This document shows, in pieces, positions 44,919 to 52,857 of a stretch of DNA of 64,000 nucleotides. Source of the DNA: Pseudomonas sp. 8O (GTDB lineage Bacteria > Pseudomonadota > Gammaproteobacteria > Pseudomonadales > Pseudomonadaceae); contig NZ_LR733264.1 in assembly GCF_902506495.1 (NCBI RefSeq), positions 930,001-994,000 of the forward strand. The letters are read 5' to 3'. The notes beneath the pieces were generated by a model. The model was not told the DNA's origin. It saw nothing but the letters and a program-made list of their open reading frames with translations, and did no database searches. Positions within the stretch are counted from its first letter, which is position 1. Each line of letters begins with the position of its first letter. The translations under genes and the position numbers were made by a program.

Positions 44919-45831
44919 TTTCAAAGCCCCCGCCGCCGAGCAGATGCTGCTGCGCGGCCTGTTGCGCGGTTTTCTGCGTCTGTTCTTCCGCAGCCTGGTA
45001 CGGCCGCCGATGCCGGTGGCCGGGCAGCGTCGTGTGCTGCGCGCGCTAACCGCCATCACGCTGACGCCGCGCGGAGTAAGCCGCAGCGCCGATACCCTGG
45101 CCGGGCGCCCGTGCGAATGGCACCGGCCGCCTGTCAGCGGCGGTAGCGTGTTGCTTTACTTGCACGGTGGCGCCTTCATGATCGGTGGACCAGACACGCA
45201 CCGAGGCATCTGCGCCAGCCTGGCCAAACGCGCTGCCCTGGAGGTCTGCGCTCTGGATTACCGTCTGGCGCCTGAGCATCCCTATCCAGCAGCGCGCGAT
45301 GATGTGGTGGTGGCTTACCAGGCATTGTTGACGGCCGGCTATAGAGCCGAACAGATCGCCATTGGTGGCGACTCGGCTGGCGGCAACCTGAGCCTGGTCG
45401 GTTGCCTGCGCATCCTCGAACTCGGCCTACCGGTGCCTGCCGCACTGGTGTGCTTCTCGCCGGTCACCGATTTCACCGGCGAGCAGATGCACGAGCCGCC
45501 AGCAGGCGACCCGCTGCTCCACCCCAGTTGGATCGAGCAGGCCGCGCAGCTGTATTGCCCGGCCGACCTGCCGCGCGCCGATCCGGGCATGTCGCCGCTG
45601 TTCGCCGATCTTGGCTGCCTGCCGCCGACGCTGATCCAGGTGGGCGAAGACGAGTTGCTGCTGAACGACAGTCTGCGCCTGGCCGAGCGCGCCAAGGCGG
45701 CCGGGGTGAACGTGCGCCTGGAGCGTTATCCGGGGTTGTGGCACGTGTTCCAGGCGCATGTCGGCATGTTGCGTGCGGCGGATTACGCCATCGCCCGCGT
45801 GGCAGCCTTTCTCCGTGAGCGGGGTGTGTGA
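44902..45831 (+). CDS. HSL-type alpha/beta hydrolase (esterase)
   Basis: A 309-residue hormone-sensitive-lipase family esterase: oxyanion motif YLHGGAFMIGG, DYRLAPEHPYPAARDD, nucleophile GGDSAGGN, Asp in GEDELLLND and His in LWHVFQAH. Its ATG lies inside the end of the BVMO gene (17-bp overlap). Esters made by the BVMO are the likely substrates. Confidence 0.92.
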   Translation: MTASADFKAPAAEQMLLRGLLRGFLRLFFRSLVRPPMPVAGQRRVLRALTAITLTPRGVSRSADTLAGRPCEWHRPPVSGGSVLLYLHGGAFMIGGPDTHRGICASLAKRAALEVCALDYRLAPEHPYPAARDDVVVAYQALLTAGYRAEQIAIGGDSAGGNLSLVGCLRILELGLPVPAALVCFSPVTDFTGEQMHEPPAGDPLLHPSWIEQAAQLYCPADLPRADPGMSPLFADLGCLPPTLIQVGEDELLLNDSLRLAERAKAAGVNVRLERYPGLWHVFQAHVGMLRAADYAIARVAAFLRERGV

Positions 45832-46592
45832 TGAACAACATTCTCGTCAGCGGCGCCGCATCGGGCATTGGCGCCGCCACCGCGCGGCTGTTTCACGCGC
45901 GGGGCTGGCGCGTCGGGTTGCTCGATGTCGATGAAAAGGTGCTGGCAGCCTTGGCCGCCGAGCTGGGCGGCGCCTGGCATGCGCCGCTGGATGTGGTCGA
46001 TGCCGCAGCGGTGAAGGCCGCGCTGGCCGACTTCTGCACGCAGAGCGGCGGTCAGTTGCGCCTGCTGTTCAACGGTGCAGGCATTCTGCGCACCGGTGCC
46101 TTCGCCGATATCGAGCTGGAGCAGCACACGCGTTTGGTACAGATCAATGTGCTTGGCGTGCTCAATCTTTGCCATGCGGCCTATCCCTATCTCAAGGTCA
46201 CGCCAGAGGCGCAGGTGATCAACATGGGCTCGGCCTCGGCGCTCTATGGCGTGCCGCAACTGGCCAGCTACTCGGCCAGCAAGTTCGCCGTGCGCGGGCT
46301 GACCGAGGCGCTGGAGCTGGAGTGGCGCGAGCATGGTATCCGTGTCGGTGATCTGATGCCGCCATTCGTCAATACGCCGATGGTGCGCAGTCAGGCGCAG
46401 CGTCCGCCGGTGATGCGCCGCTTGGGCGTGCGTCTGGAGGCCGAGCAGATCGCCGAGGCGGCCTGGAAGCAGGCTCACGGTAACTGCGTGCATCGCCCGG
46501 TAGGGTTGCAGTTCGGGCTGCTGTTCAATCTTGGGCAGATCACACCAGGGTGGATCAACAGGCTGCTGATGGGCTGGCTCAGTCGTCCGTGA
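45831..46592 (+). CDS. Short-chain dehydrogenase/reductase
   Basis: A 253-residue SDR: cofactor motif SGAASGIGAAT, NGAG (LFNGAGIL), catalytic Ser in NMGSASALYG and Tyr/Lys in YSASKFAV. ATG overlaps the esterase stop by one base (TGATG). In the operon it probably oxidises a secondary alcohol to the BVMO's ketone or works on the released alcohol. Confidence 0.92.
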   Translation: MNNILVSGAASGIGAATARLFHARGWRVGLLDVDEKVLAALAAELGGAWHAPLDVVDAAAVKAALADFCTQSGGQLRLLFNGAGILRTGAFADIELEQHTRLVQINVLGVLNLCHAAYPYLKVTPEAQVINMGSASALYGVPQLASYSASKFAVRGLTEALELEWREHGIRVGDLMPPFVNTPMVRSQAQRPPVMRRLGVRLEAEQIAEAAWKQAHGNCVHRPVGLQFGLLFNLGQITPGWINRLLMGWLSRP

Positions 46593-46908
46593 GCGCATAC
46601 AAGAGGCGCGATGGCCAAGTGCCGCTGGTCGCCGGCTTTGTCACAAAGGCTTTCTGTATAGCGCGAATCTCTCTCGTAGCAGCTACTCTACGGGAGACGG
46701 TTTCAGTTCGGTGTTCTGCCGGGCAGTCGTCGATACGCTTGCAGTAGACACATCGAGCATCTGCTCGATTCTCGGGGCGGCGCCAATTGGGTGCTTCTGT
46801 AAACGCAGGGCGTTTTCAGAGGTTTCCGGCAGGAGCCGCGACACCGTCCGTAGGACGGTCGCATTGGGAAAGCGGTTAATCCATCCATAGCCTGAGAGGG
46901 GGTCGTTT
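46593..46908 (+). promoter_or_regulatory. 316-nt leader with several hairpins before the RraB-like gene
   Basis: No gene is seen. Notable are CGAGCATCTGCTCG (46757-46770, 6-bp arms), a CGTAG...CTACG pair near 46676-46693, and an ACCGTCC/GGACGGT stem near 46844-46860. It could hold a structured 5' leader or a small RNA; neither is shown. Confidence 0.35.
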
Positions 46909-47253
46909 ATGAGCACAGCCTTCCACGAAGACTCCAGCACCTCGGTGCTGCGTCGGATGAAAGAAGGGGGATTCGACTTCGCCCAGTTTCACCCGATCGA
47001 GTTCTACGCCATCTTTCCCGACGAAGAGCGGGCCAGAACGGCGGCCAGAAACTTTCGCGGCGAGTCGCTCAACGCTCAGATATCCGCCCGTGAGGACGGC
47101 ATCTGGCACCTGCAAATCAGCAAAGTGATGTATGCCACCCATGCCGGTATCGGCGAGTTCGAACATGACCTAGAGTCCATTGTCGTCCCGCTGGGCGGCA
47201 AGATGGATGGCTGGGGCGTTACCCAGGAGGTGAAAGCGTCAGCCATGCGTTAA
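46909..47253 (+). CDS. RNase E inhibitor RraB-like protein
   Basis: A 114-residue protein of the RraB family (PF06877-like): FAQFHPIEFYAIFPDEERAR, a pair of acidic stretches and the conserved MYATHAGIGEFEHDLE. RraB binds RNase E and changes which RNAs the degradosome cuts. It is transcribed alone, behind a 316-nt leader with hairpins. Confidence 0.82.
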   Translation: MSTAFHEDSSTSVLRRMKEGGFDFAQFHPIEFYAIFPDEERARTAARNFRGESLNAQISAREDGIWHLQISKVMYATHAGIGEFEHDLESIVVPLGGKMDGWGVTQEVKASAMR

Positions 47254-47375
47254 AGGTGAATGCAGCGGTATTCCCCACCACAGACCATCGGCCGGTTGTC
47301 CGGCCGATGGCTTCAATTCCCAGCCCACCTCGACTTGCCAATCCTTCTCGCGCAGACTGCGCGGCGGAGGTAGCT

Positions 47376-48083
47376 ATGGCCGATGTTCTGATCCTGACTC
47401 ATATCGATTATTGCCCGCCAGCCCACCTGGCGCAGGTGCTGCAAGCGCGTGGCTGCAGTTTCGACGTGCTGCGCGTCGATCTGGGTGAGTTGCGCGGCTA
47501 CGACCTGGAGCGGCCCAAGGCGGTCGCCGTGATGGGCGGGCCGATGAGCGTCAATGACCCGCTACCCTGGATTGCCGACGAAGTGGCTGCGCTGCAGCGC
47601 TTCATCGCACGTGACATTCCCATCATCGGTCACTGCCTGGGCGGCCAGCTGCTGGCCAAGGCACTGAGCGCCAGCATCCGCCGTATGGCCTACACCGAGG
47701 CGGGTTGGCAGCGTATGCAGCGCCGCCCGGAGGCAGCCAATAGCCCCTGGCTGGCGCATGTGCCCGCAGCGTTCAGTATTTTTCAGTGGCATGGCGACAC
47801 CTTCTCGCTGCCTGACGGCGCCCAGCCTCTGTTGAGTAGCCGCTGGTGTGACAACCAGGCCTTCGCCTGGGGCGACAAAGTGCTGGCGCTGCAGGGCCAC
47901 CCGGAGATGACCGAAGATCTGATCGCGCTCTGGCTAGACGACTGGGCGCACCTGCTCGATGCCAGCCAGCCGAGCCAGCAGAGCATCGACGAGATGCGCG
48001 AAGGCCTGAGCGAGAAGGTCAGGTTACTGAATCAGGTGGCCGAGGGTTTCTACGCGCACTGGCTGAAACTGGCTGGGCTTTGA
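47376..48083 (+). CDS. Class I glutamine amidotransferase-like protein (GuaA-N type)
   Basis: A 235-residue GATase1 protein: nucleophile Cys in IIGHCLGGQLLAKAL, His/Glu in ALQGHPEMTED, oxyanion region AVMGGPMSVND. The ATG at 47376 has GGAGG upstream and fits the family start; in-frame codons to 47256 are unlike it. Members of this free-standing group include gamma-glutamyl hydrolases or GMP-synthase-like proteins. The partner is unknown. Confidence 0.88.
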   Translation: MADVLILTHIDYCPPAHLAQVLQARGCSFDVLRVDLGELRGYDLERPKAVAVMGGPMSVNDPLPWIADEVAALQRFIARDIPIIGHCLGGQLLAKALSASIRRMAYTEAGWQRMQRRPEAANSPWLAHVPAAFSIFQWHGDTFSLPDGAQPLLSSRWCDNQAFAWGDKVLALQGHPEMTEDLIALWLDDWAHLLDASQPSQQSIDEMREGLSEKVRLLNQVAEGFYAHWLKLAGL

Positions 48084-48314
48084 CGTCCCAAAAGAGCGGG
48101 TAACAATAACTCTGTGGCAGGAGATCTCTCATCGTCTGGAAATATGGCATCGTCGTGCGGTTAACCGATATATCGCCGTCACGCGAGAGCCTATTCCCTG
48201 CGCGGCGCTGCTCCTGCAAGGGTTATTGGACGCCATGCGGTAGGAGCCCCGCCCCGGGGCGAAGCCTTTGCAGCGCTAGGCTCTAAAACGCGTGAGCACC
48301 GGTTTTTCCGGCGC

Positions 48315-48665
48315 CTACGAGCCCCAATAATTGAAGTAGTAGATGTTGCCGGGCTTGATCTCGATATCGATTTCCCCACCGCACTTGATCGTGCGCGTCC
48401 CGGGCATTATCTCCCCGGCCTCGTGAAGCTGGTGAGGCCAGCGTTCATCGTCTACCGAGAGCGCTCCACAGCCACCACCGTTATCGTGTTCAATCACCAG
48501 GTAGGTTTTGCCGTCCGTGGATGGTTTGTAGCGGCCTCTGAGTTCATAAGTGGCATCCGTATCCGTGGAGGCAATGCTCACCAGCAAAAACGCCACTGCA
48601 ATCACAAGAGCGGAGCATAGAACTGCGCCGAGGGTGATCAGCAAATACTTGAGTGCTCGCATCAT
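48315..48665 (-). CDS. Small exported/anchored protein, unknown
   Basis: A 116-residue protein with an N-terminal membrane helix (YLLITLGAVLCSALVIAVAFLLV) and a soluble domain that holds two Cys (GGGCGAL and TIKCGGE), perhaps a disulfide in the periplasm. It starts at either of two adjacent ATG codons. No family is recognised. The 231 nt between the amidotransferase and this gene hold degenerate GTAGGAGC-type repeat remnants and no gene. Confidence 0.65.
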   Translation of the reverse strand: MMRALKYLLITLGAVLCSALVIAVAFLLVSIASTDTDATYELRGRYKPSTDGKTYLVIEHDNGGGCGALSVDDERWPHQLHEAGEIMPGTRTIKCGGEIDIEIKPGNIYYFNYWGS

Positions 48666-48687
48666 TTGCTGGGGTACTTGTTCAATT

Positions 48688-49230
48688 TCATGGCTCGTCA
48701 GGGATCAGCATCAGCAGATCGGTCACCCCGACATCCGCACCCGCCTGGGTTAGTAGCGTCGTAGCCTGGCCGCGGTGATGCGTCTGGTGGTTGAACAGGT
48801 GCATCAGCAGGGCGAAGAAGTGCTTTTGCGCGGCCACACCCTTCATGTTGCGGTAGCTCAGCGGCTGATCCAGCTGCTCTTCGCCCATCTCGGCGGCCAG
48901 GGCTTCGATGCAACTGTCCAGCTGCTTGCGTAGCGCAGCCAGCTCGCGGATATCTGCACCCATCGGTTGATCCAGGCGCGTCGGCTTTTCCAGCCCTGCA
49001 AGCGTCTGCAATGCCCGGAAGTTGGCCGGGTGCGCGGTGTAGCGCCCCAGCCAGATACGGTCGGCCACCAGCAGATGGTTGAGTGTGCCGAGGATCGAGC
49101 CGAAGAACGCACCACGCCCGGCACTCAGCGCTTCGTCAGGCAGGGTGGAAGCTGCCGCGTAGAGCCGTTCGTTCATCCAGCTGTTGTAGCGCGCCATCAG
49201 GCGGATATGGTCGACTCTCTGCATGGCCAT
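48688..49230 (-). CDS. DinB-family protein
   Basis: A 180-residue four-helix-bundle protein: the metal His triad is visible as NHLLVADRIW, HLFNHQTHHRGQ. The family (DinB/YfiT-like) includes thiol-dependent transferases of unknown substrate. A second start, MQRVDHIRL, lies 6 nt downstream. Confidence 0.88.
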   Translation of the reverse strand: MAMQRVDHIRLMARYNSWMNERLYAAASTLPDEALSAGRGAFFGSILGTLNHLLVADRIWLGRYTAHPANFRALQTLAGLEKPTRLDQPMGADIRELAALRKQLDSCIEALAAEMGEEQLDQPLSYRNMKGVAAQKHFFALLMHLFNHQTHHRGQATTLLTQAGADVGVTDLLMLIPDEP

Positions 49231-49247
49231 TACCTGTTCTTGTTCTT

Positions 49248-49949
49248 TCAGAAACGCTCATCGGCAATGGCCGGTAGCACCAGCTCACGCACGTAACTGG
49301 CATCGGACAGGCTCAGTAGCGTTCGCACCAGAGCGACGACATCGTGCAGTGGAATCAGCTGACCTTCGCCATTTTGCGCCGCCTGTTCAATCGGAGTTTG
49401 CAGGCCATCCTGCGTATTGAGGTAGCCCAGTTGCAGGCAGGTGACGGCCAGACGCTGATCGCGAAAACCTTCGCGCAGGGTCTCGGCTATGCCTTTGAGG
49501 GCGAACTTGCTGGCGCCGAAGGTGACTTCCGGGCGGCCACTCTGTGGCAGGGCCGAGGTGGAACCAGTGAGGATCAATTGCGGCTTGGCGCCGCCGAGCA
49601 GGCGCGGTAGCAGGCGTTTGAGCAGCAGCAAGGCCGCGCCGATATTGACGCTGACCATCTCGAGAATCTGCGCGTCGTCGTCCTGCAGAAAGCTGTAGTC
49701 ATCCTCGAACGCGCGAGTTTCCCAGATCCCCAGGTTGTAGATGATCGCGTCCAGACGCTGAGGCGACTGTGCTTCGATGGCGTCCACGGCCCGCAGCGGA
49801 TCACTCATATCCGCCTCGATCCACTGGATGTCCGTAGCGAGATCGGCAGGGCGGCTGCGTGAAATCCCGATCAACTCGTGGCCTTGCGCCAAACCCTCTA
49901 CCAGCGCTCGGCCGAGACCTCGGCTGGCTCCGATCACCATGATGCGCAT
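49248..49949 (-). CDS. SDR-family protein with Phe in place of catalytic Tyr
   Basis: A 233-residue SDR: cofactor motif GASRGLGRAL, NLGIW, Ser in LTGSTSALP. Where the family has Y-x-x-x-K, this reads FGASK (Phe codon TTC), so the proton-donor Tyr is absent. Either activity is lost or it works as a binding protein. CAAGGAGG precedes the ATG. It lies 17 nt upstream of dinB on the same strand. Confidence 0.88.
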   Translation of the reverse strand: MRIMVIGASRGLGRALVEGLAQGHELIGISRSRPADLATDIQWIEADMSDPLRAVDAIEAQSPQRLDAIIYNLGIWETRAFEDDYSFLQDDDAQILEMVSVNIGAALLLLKRLLPRLLGGAKPQLILTGSTSALPQSGRPEVTFGASKFALKGIAETLREGFRDQRLAVTCLQLGYLNTQDGLQTPIEQAAQNGEGQLIPLHDVVALVRTLLSLSDASYVRELVLPAIADERF

Positions 49950-50141
49950 CCTGTACCTCCTTGGCTCTTGCAGGGATCTTCCATGACTCAGGCGAGAGTG
50001 ATGCTCGCCCGAGAGAGGAAAGACTGGGACGTTAATGGCGGAGTCGGCGGTGGGTCAAACGGGATATGCCGCGCCAGCACTCATTGAGTGAGGGGTTACC
50101 CTCACCGTCACTCCCGTACAGGCGTGAGCCCGTAGAGCCGT

Positions 50142-50173
50142 TCTGGGTTCCCGCTTGTGCGGGAACGACGGTT
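50142..50173. repeat. TTCCCGC-TTGT-GCGGGAA hairpin repeat
   Basis: A short perfect inverted repeat of a kind widespread in proteobacterial intergenic DNA. No gene is seen in 49950-50203. Confidence 0.55.
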
Positions 50174-50203
50174 GCAACAGGGGCTGCGGGTTCCGAGGGA
50201 TGA

Positions 50204-50566
50204 CTACTGACCGCTCGGCTCCGACCATACGGCAAACTCGTTGCCGCCCGGCTCGACGAAGTGAAAGCGTCTACCGCCGGGGAAGGAGAATATCGGTTTG
50301 ACGATTTCCCCACCGGCGGCCTCGACCTTGGCCAGAGTGTCTTCCAGCTGTGCGCTGTAGAACACGATCAGCGCGCTGCCGTTGTCGCTGCGTGCAGACA
50401 TCTCGGCGCTGAAGAAACCGCCATCCAGGCCTTCATCAGCGAAAGCCGCGTAATTGGGGCCGTAGTCCGTGAATCGCCAGCCGAAAGCGGCCTGGAAGAA
50501 GGCCTTGGTGGCCGGCAGCTCGCGGCTGGGGTATTCGACGTAATTGATCTTCTCGTGAGCAGGCAT
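50204..50566 (-). CDS. VOC/glyoxalase-fold protein
   Basis: A 120-residue protein of two beta-alpha-beta3 units: KINYVEYPSRELPATKAFFQAAFGW at the start and VEPGGNEFAVW near the end, typical of the VOC superfamily. Substrate unknown. Confidence 0.88.
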   Translation of the reverse strand: MPAHEKINYVEYPSRELPATKAFFQAAFGWRFTDYGPNYAAFADEGLDGGFFSAEMSARSDNGSALIVFYSAQLEDTLAKVEAAGGEIVKPIFSFPGGRRFHFVEPGGNEFAVWSEPSGQ

Positions 50567-50598
50567 GCCGCTTTCCTTGGCAGTGAAAGAGAGGGAGG

Positions 50599-50835
50599 TT
50601 ACTGACGTGATTTGGCCAGATCGATGGCCGCCTGAATAGCCGCGCGTGCTTGCGGGCTGTTTTTCCAGCAGGTCGAGCCCAGCTGACCGGCTACCGCCGT
50701 GACGATATCGCTGACGCTGGCTTCGGCCAATTCCTGCAAGGAGTTTATTCCGATCTGTTCGAGTCGCTGCACGACGGTCGGGCCTACGCCTTTAACGTTT
50801 AGAAGGGCTTGGTGTTCATCGGTTGGGAAGGGCAT
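50599..50835 (-). CDS. Helix-hairpin-helix protein (Cdd1-like)
   Basis: A 78-residue protein: LLNVKGVGPTVVQRLEQIGI is a helix-hairpin-helix and LAEASVSDIVTAVAGQLG follows, as in the Cdd1/pathogenicity-locus family. It probably binds nucleic acid. Its ATG lies 6 nt from the outer edge of the last attC-like site of the cassette array, so it is the first chromosomal gene on that side. Confidence 0.82.
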   Translation of the reverse strand: MPFPTDEHQALLNVKGVGPTVVQRLEQIGINSLQELAEASVSDIVTAVAGQLGSTCWKNSPQARAAIQAAIDLAKSRQ

Positions 50836-50841
50836 TGGGAT

Positions 50842-50921
50842 TGTTACCAGCGGTTAAGCGACAGAACGGATTTTGGTCCGTCCCAGTGAGCGAAGCGAAC
50901 GATTTGAACCACTTGTTAGAC
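50842..50921 (-). repeat. attC site 1 (outer core degenerate)
   Basis: The inner core GTCTAAC (minus strand) contains the stop codon of the VOC cassette. The stem is GTTCGCTTCGCTCAC. The outer core reads GGTAACA rather than GTTRRRY, so this end of the array has decayed or is a secondary insertion site. Confidence 0.75.
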
Positions 50922-51338
50922 GCTGCTTACGGGGACATTAGCTGCGCCTTCAGGTGCGTGACAAGCTATGCAAATTTTGTTGCCATCAGGATCTCTGAAG
51001 TATGCGCCGTAATAATTTTCATGATACTCAGGGCGCAAGCCTGGTTTACCCTCGCAAATACCACCGTTGATTAGTGCTGTTTTATGGGCGGCATCAACTA
51101 TTGCACGGTTATTGGCTTGAAAAGCCACCATGCTGCCGTTGCCACAATTATGCGGTTGTTCGTTGTATGGTTTCCCTATGAGGAAGAGGGGCTGAGTGCC
51201 GCCAGCGCTATGCCAGCCGGCCCAAGGCCTGCTTCGATCACAGAAACGAGTTTCTAGGCCCAAGCAAGACATTAAAGGGTTATAGAAAACTAAAGCACGC
51301 TCAAAGTCAGTGACACCAAAAAATACATGCGAATACAT
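50916..51338 (-). CDS. Cassette 1: VOC-family protein
   Basis: A 140-residue VOC protein (SHVFFGVTDFERALVFYNPLM ... AYFRDPDGNKICIACH), related to cassette-borne glyoxalase-like proteins. The stop lies inside the attC core (GTCTAAC), typical of cassettes. The start is 27 nt after the cassette's 5' core. Possible detoxification role; unknown. A/T content is visibly above the neighbouring chromosome. Confidence 0.85.
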   Translation of the reverse strand: MYSHVFFGVTDFERALVFYNPLMSCLGLETRFCDRSRPWAGWHSAGGTQPLFLIGKPYNEQPHNCGNGSMVAFQANNRAIVDAAHKTALINGGICEGKPGLRPEYHENYYGAYFRDPDGNKICIACHAPEGAANVPVSSV

Positions 51339-51365
51339 GAGGGCTCCCTTCGGTGGCTGTGCAGC

Positions 51366-51443
51366 GTCTAACGTTTGGTTAAGGGGCGGGCTTTAGCCCG
51401 TCCCGAGTGAGCGAAGCGAACGACTCTGAACCAATTGTTAGAG
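51366..51443 (-). repeat. attC site 2
   Basis: 78 bp from CTCTAAC to GTTAGAC on the minus strand. The GGTTCAGAG/CCTTAACC inner boxes and the GTTCGCTTCGCTCAC stem are shared with sites 1 and 3. Confidence 0.88.
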
Positions 51444-52059
51444 GAATATCTTCTTGCTTAATATGAATTGGCCCTGCGCTTTTGATCTTCTCAAGAGCAT
51501 TACTCAGTAACTCATTTCTTTTTATTGCAAAAACATCTTGAATATAAATGCTGCTTAGGCACTGAGTTAATGAGCTCCAGATTAAAAATTTAGGTCTCTT
51601 TATTAGAAGATCAACGCCTTCGATAACTTCATTTTTGTATGAAACAATTTTTAGGCGTAGATTTAAGGCGGAATGAAGATTTTTTTGTTTGTCTGTGGTT
51701 AGGCTTGAGACGTAATTTTCCAGAGAAAATGTCGCATTGGATACGTTGTGTACAAGCATGTTTCTAAGCTCGGAAAGCTCGGATATAAATCGCCTCTCTG
51801 CCTTGCTTAGCAACTTGAGGGCTGAAATAAAGGCAATTTTTCCATACTTTTTATTGCTCATATCAAGGTGTGCAAATATGTCGCCAATTTCGTATTTCCC
51901 AAAGTAATGGCAAAGCATATCTGCACACGCTGACTCCAATAATGCGTGCGATTTGATAATGAGAGACCAGTCATCTTCATTGATAAGGTTGTCGATGAAT
52001 TTTTCAGGTAGGCCGAAAGCCTCCTCAAGTGCAGCAAGATCATCGGTGCCTTGTTCCAT
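51379..52059 (-). CDS. Cassette 2: HEPN/MltR-like protein with attC-encoded tail
   Basis: A 226-residue mostly helical protein. NEDDWSLIIKSHALLESACADML, MSNKKYGKIAFISALKLL and SELRNMLVHNVSNATF resemble MltR-like/HEPN proteins. RNMLVH (R99 to H104) is an R-x4-H motif as in HEPN ribonucleases. It carries no partner antitoxin in the cassette. The frame does not stop before attC: its last ~21 residues (IPLTIGSESFASL...) are encoded by attC site 2. The ATG at 52059 is preferred; a GTG lies 6 nt upstream. Confidence 0.75.
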   Translation of the reverse strand: MEQGTDDLAALEEAFGLPEKFIDNLINEDDWSLIIKSHALLESACADMLCHYFGKYEIGDIFAHLDMSNKKYGKIAFISALKLLSKAERRFISELSELRNMLVHNVSNATFSLENYVSSLTTDKQKNLHSALNLRLKIVSYKNEVIEGVDLLIKRPKFLIWSSLTQCLSSIYIQDVFAIKRNELLSNALEKIKSAGPIHIKQEDIPLTIGSESFASLTRDGLKPAP

Positions 52060-52074
52060 GGCCACGCGTATTTC

Positions 52075-52152
52075 CTCTAACGTTTGGTTAAGGGGCCGGC
52101 TTTAGCCGGTCCCGCAGTGAGCGAAGCGAACGACTTGAACCATTTGTTAGGC
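52075..52152 (-). repeat. attC site 3
   Basis: 78 bp from GCCTAAC to GTTAGAG on the minus strand. The inner box TTGAACCA against TGGTTAA leaves one unpaired base, the extrahelical base that orients attC recombination. Confidence 0.88.
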
Positions 52153-52857
52153 ATTTGAGGCACAAAGTATGGCTAGAGCCTCTTTAAGGTTGTGCTTTTG
52201 CCACTCTCCCTCAAAGCGCTCTCTGACATATGTTAAGTCGAAGTCAGCTGGTTGAGTAAGCACATTTGTTGCTGTGGTTGTAGTTGTTTTGTATTTAAGC
52301 GTTCCGCTCAGGTGCCTGTGGTCTCTTAAAAACATTGCCTGCTCTTCTGCGCTGCTGAAATTACCTTCGAGTTCTCCTTGCAGAGTGACCAGTAGAGATG
52401 AATTAGGTGCGAGAACAGCGGAGTTCTGTATTGTGCTGGAGTCTACTTTATTAAAGGCTTTCACTGGAGTTAGAAGTTTGATCTTGTATTTTTTATCTTC
52501 TTCTATGATGAAGATAAGGTCGCTTAAACTGGCCGGCGTGGATTGATTATTTATTATGCAGAGCTCTGCTTTTAAGCTTGCCTTGTTGAAGGAGTGCCCA
52601 TTACCACTTGAAAATCGCCCGCTTGCCTCCAGTATCTGCACTGTGAGCGTCTCAGATTTCTTAACTTGCTCTGACGACCATATTTTAAACGTAGCAAAAT
52701 AGAAGCAGGCTAATGCTGCGAGATATGTTGCATAGGCTGCGTATATGCCAAGCTTTCCAAGTGATGGCGTTATGAGCGCAATTATGAAGCAGCATATGCC
52801 AAATTTCGCCGCGCCAACTTCAAATATTTTTATTAGATACTCTTTATGTTGGTTCAT
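52147..52857 (-). CDS. Cassette 3: unknown two-helix membrane protein
   Basis: A 236-residue protein. Two N-terminal membrane helices (KFGICCFIIALITPSLG about 18-34 and IYAAYATYLAALACFYFATF about 38-57), then a soluble, beta-rich domain of ~180 residues. The stop codon lies in the attC core (GCCTAAC). No family is recognised. The start is 11 nt after the 5' core GTTAGGC at 52869-52875. Confidence 0.75.
   Translation of the reverse strand: MNQHKEYLIKIFEVGAAKFGICCFIIALITPSLGKLGIYAAYATYLAALACFYFATFKIWSSEQVKKSETLTVQILEASGRFSSGNGHSFNKASLKAELCIINNQSTPASLSDLIFIIEEDKKYKIKLLTPVKAFNKVDSSTIQNSAVLAPNSSLLVTLQGELEGNFSSAEEQAMFLRDHRHLSGTLKYKTTTTTATNVLTQPADFDLTYVRERFEGEWQKHNLKEALAILCASNA

Noticed and set aside
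50599..50835. Helix-hairpin-helix gene as a fourth integron cassette
   Set aside because: Its end lacks an attC site and the core next to its start (GGTAACA) has no complementary partner beyond its stop.
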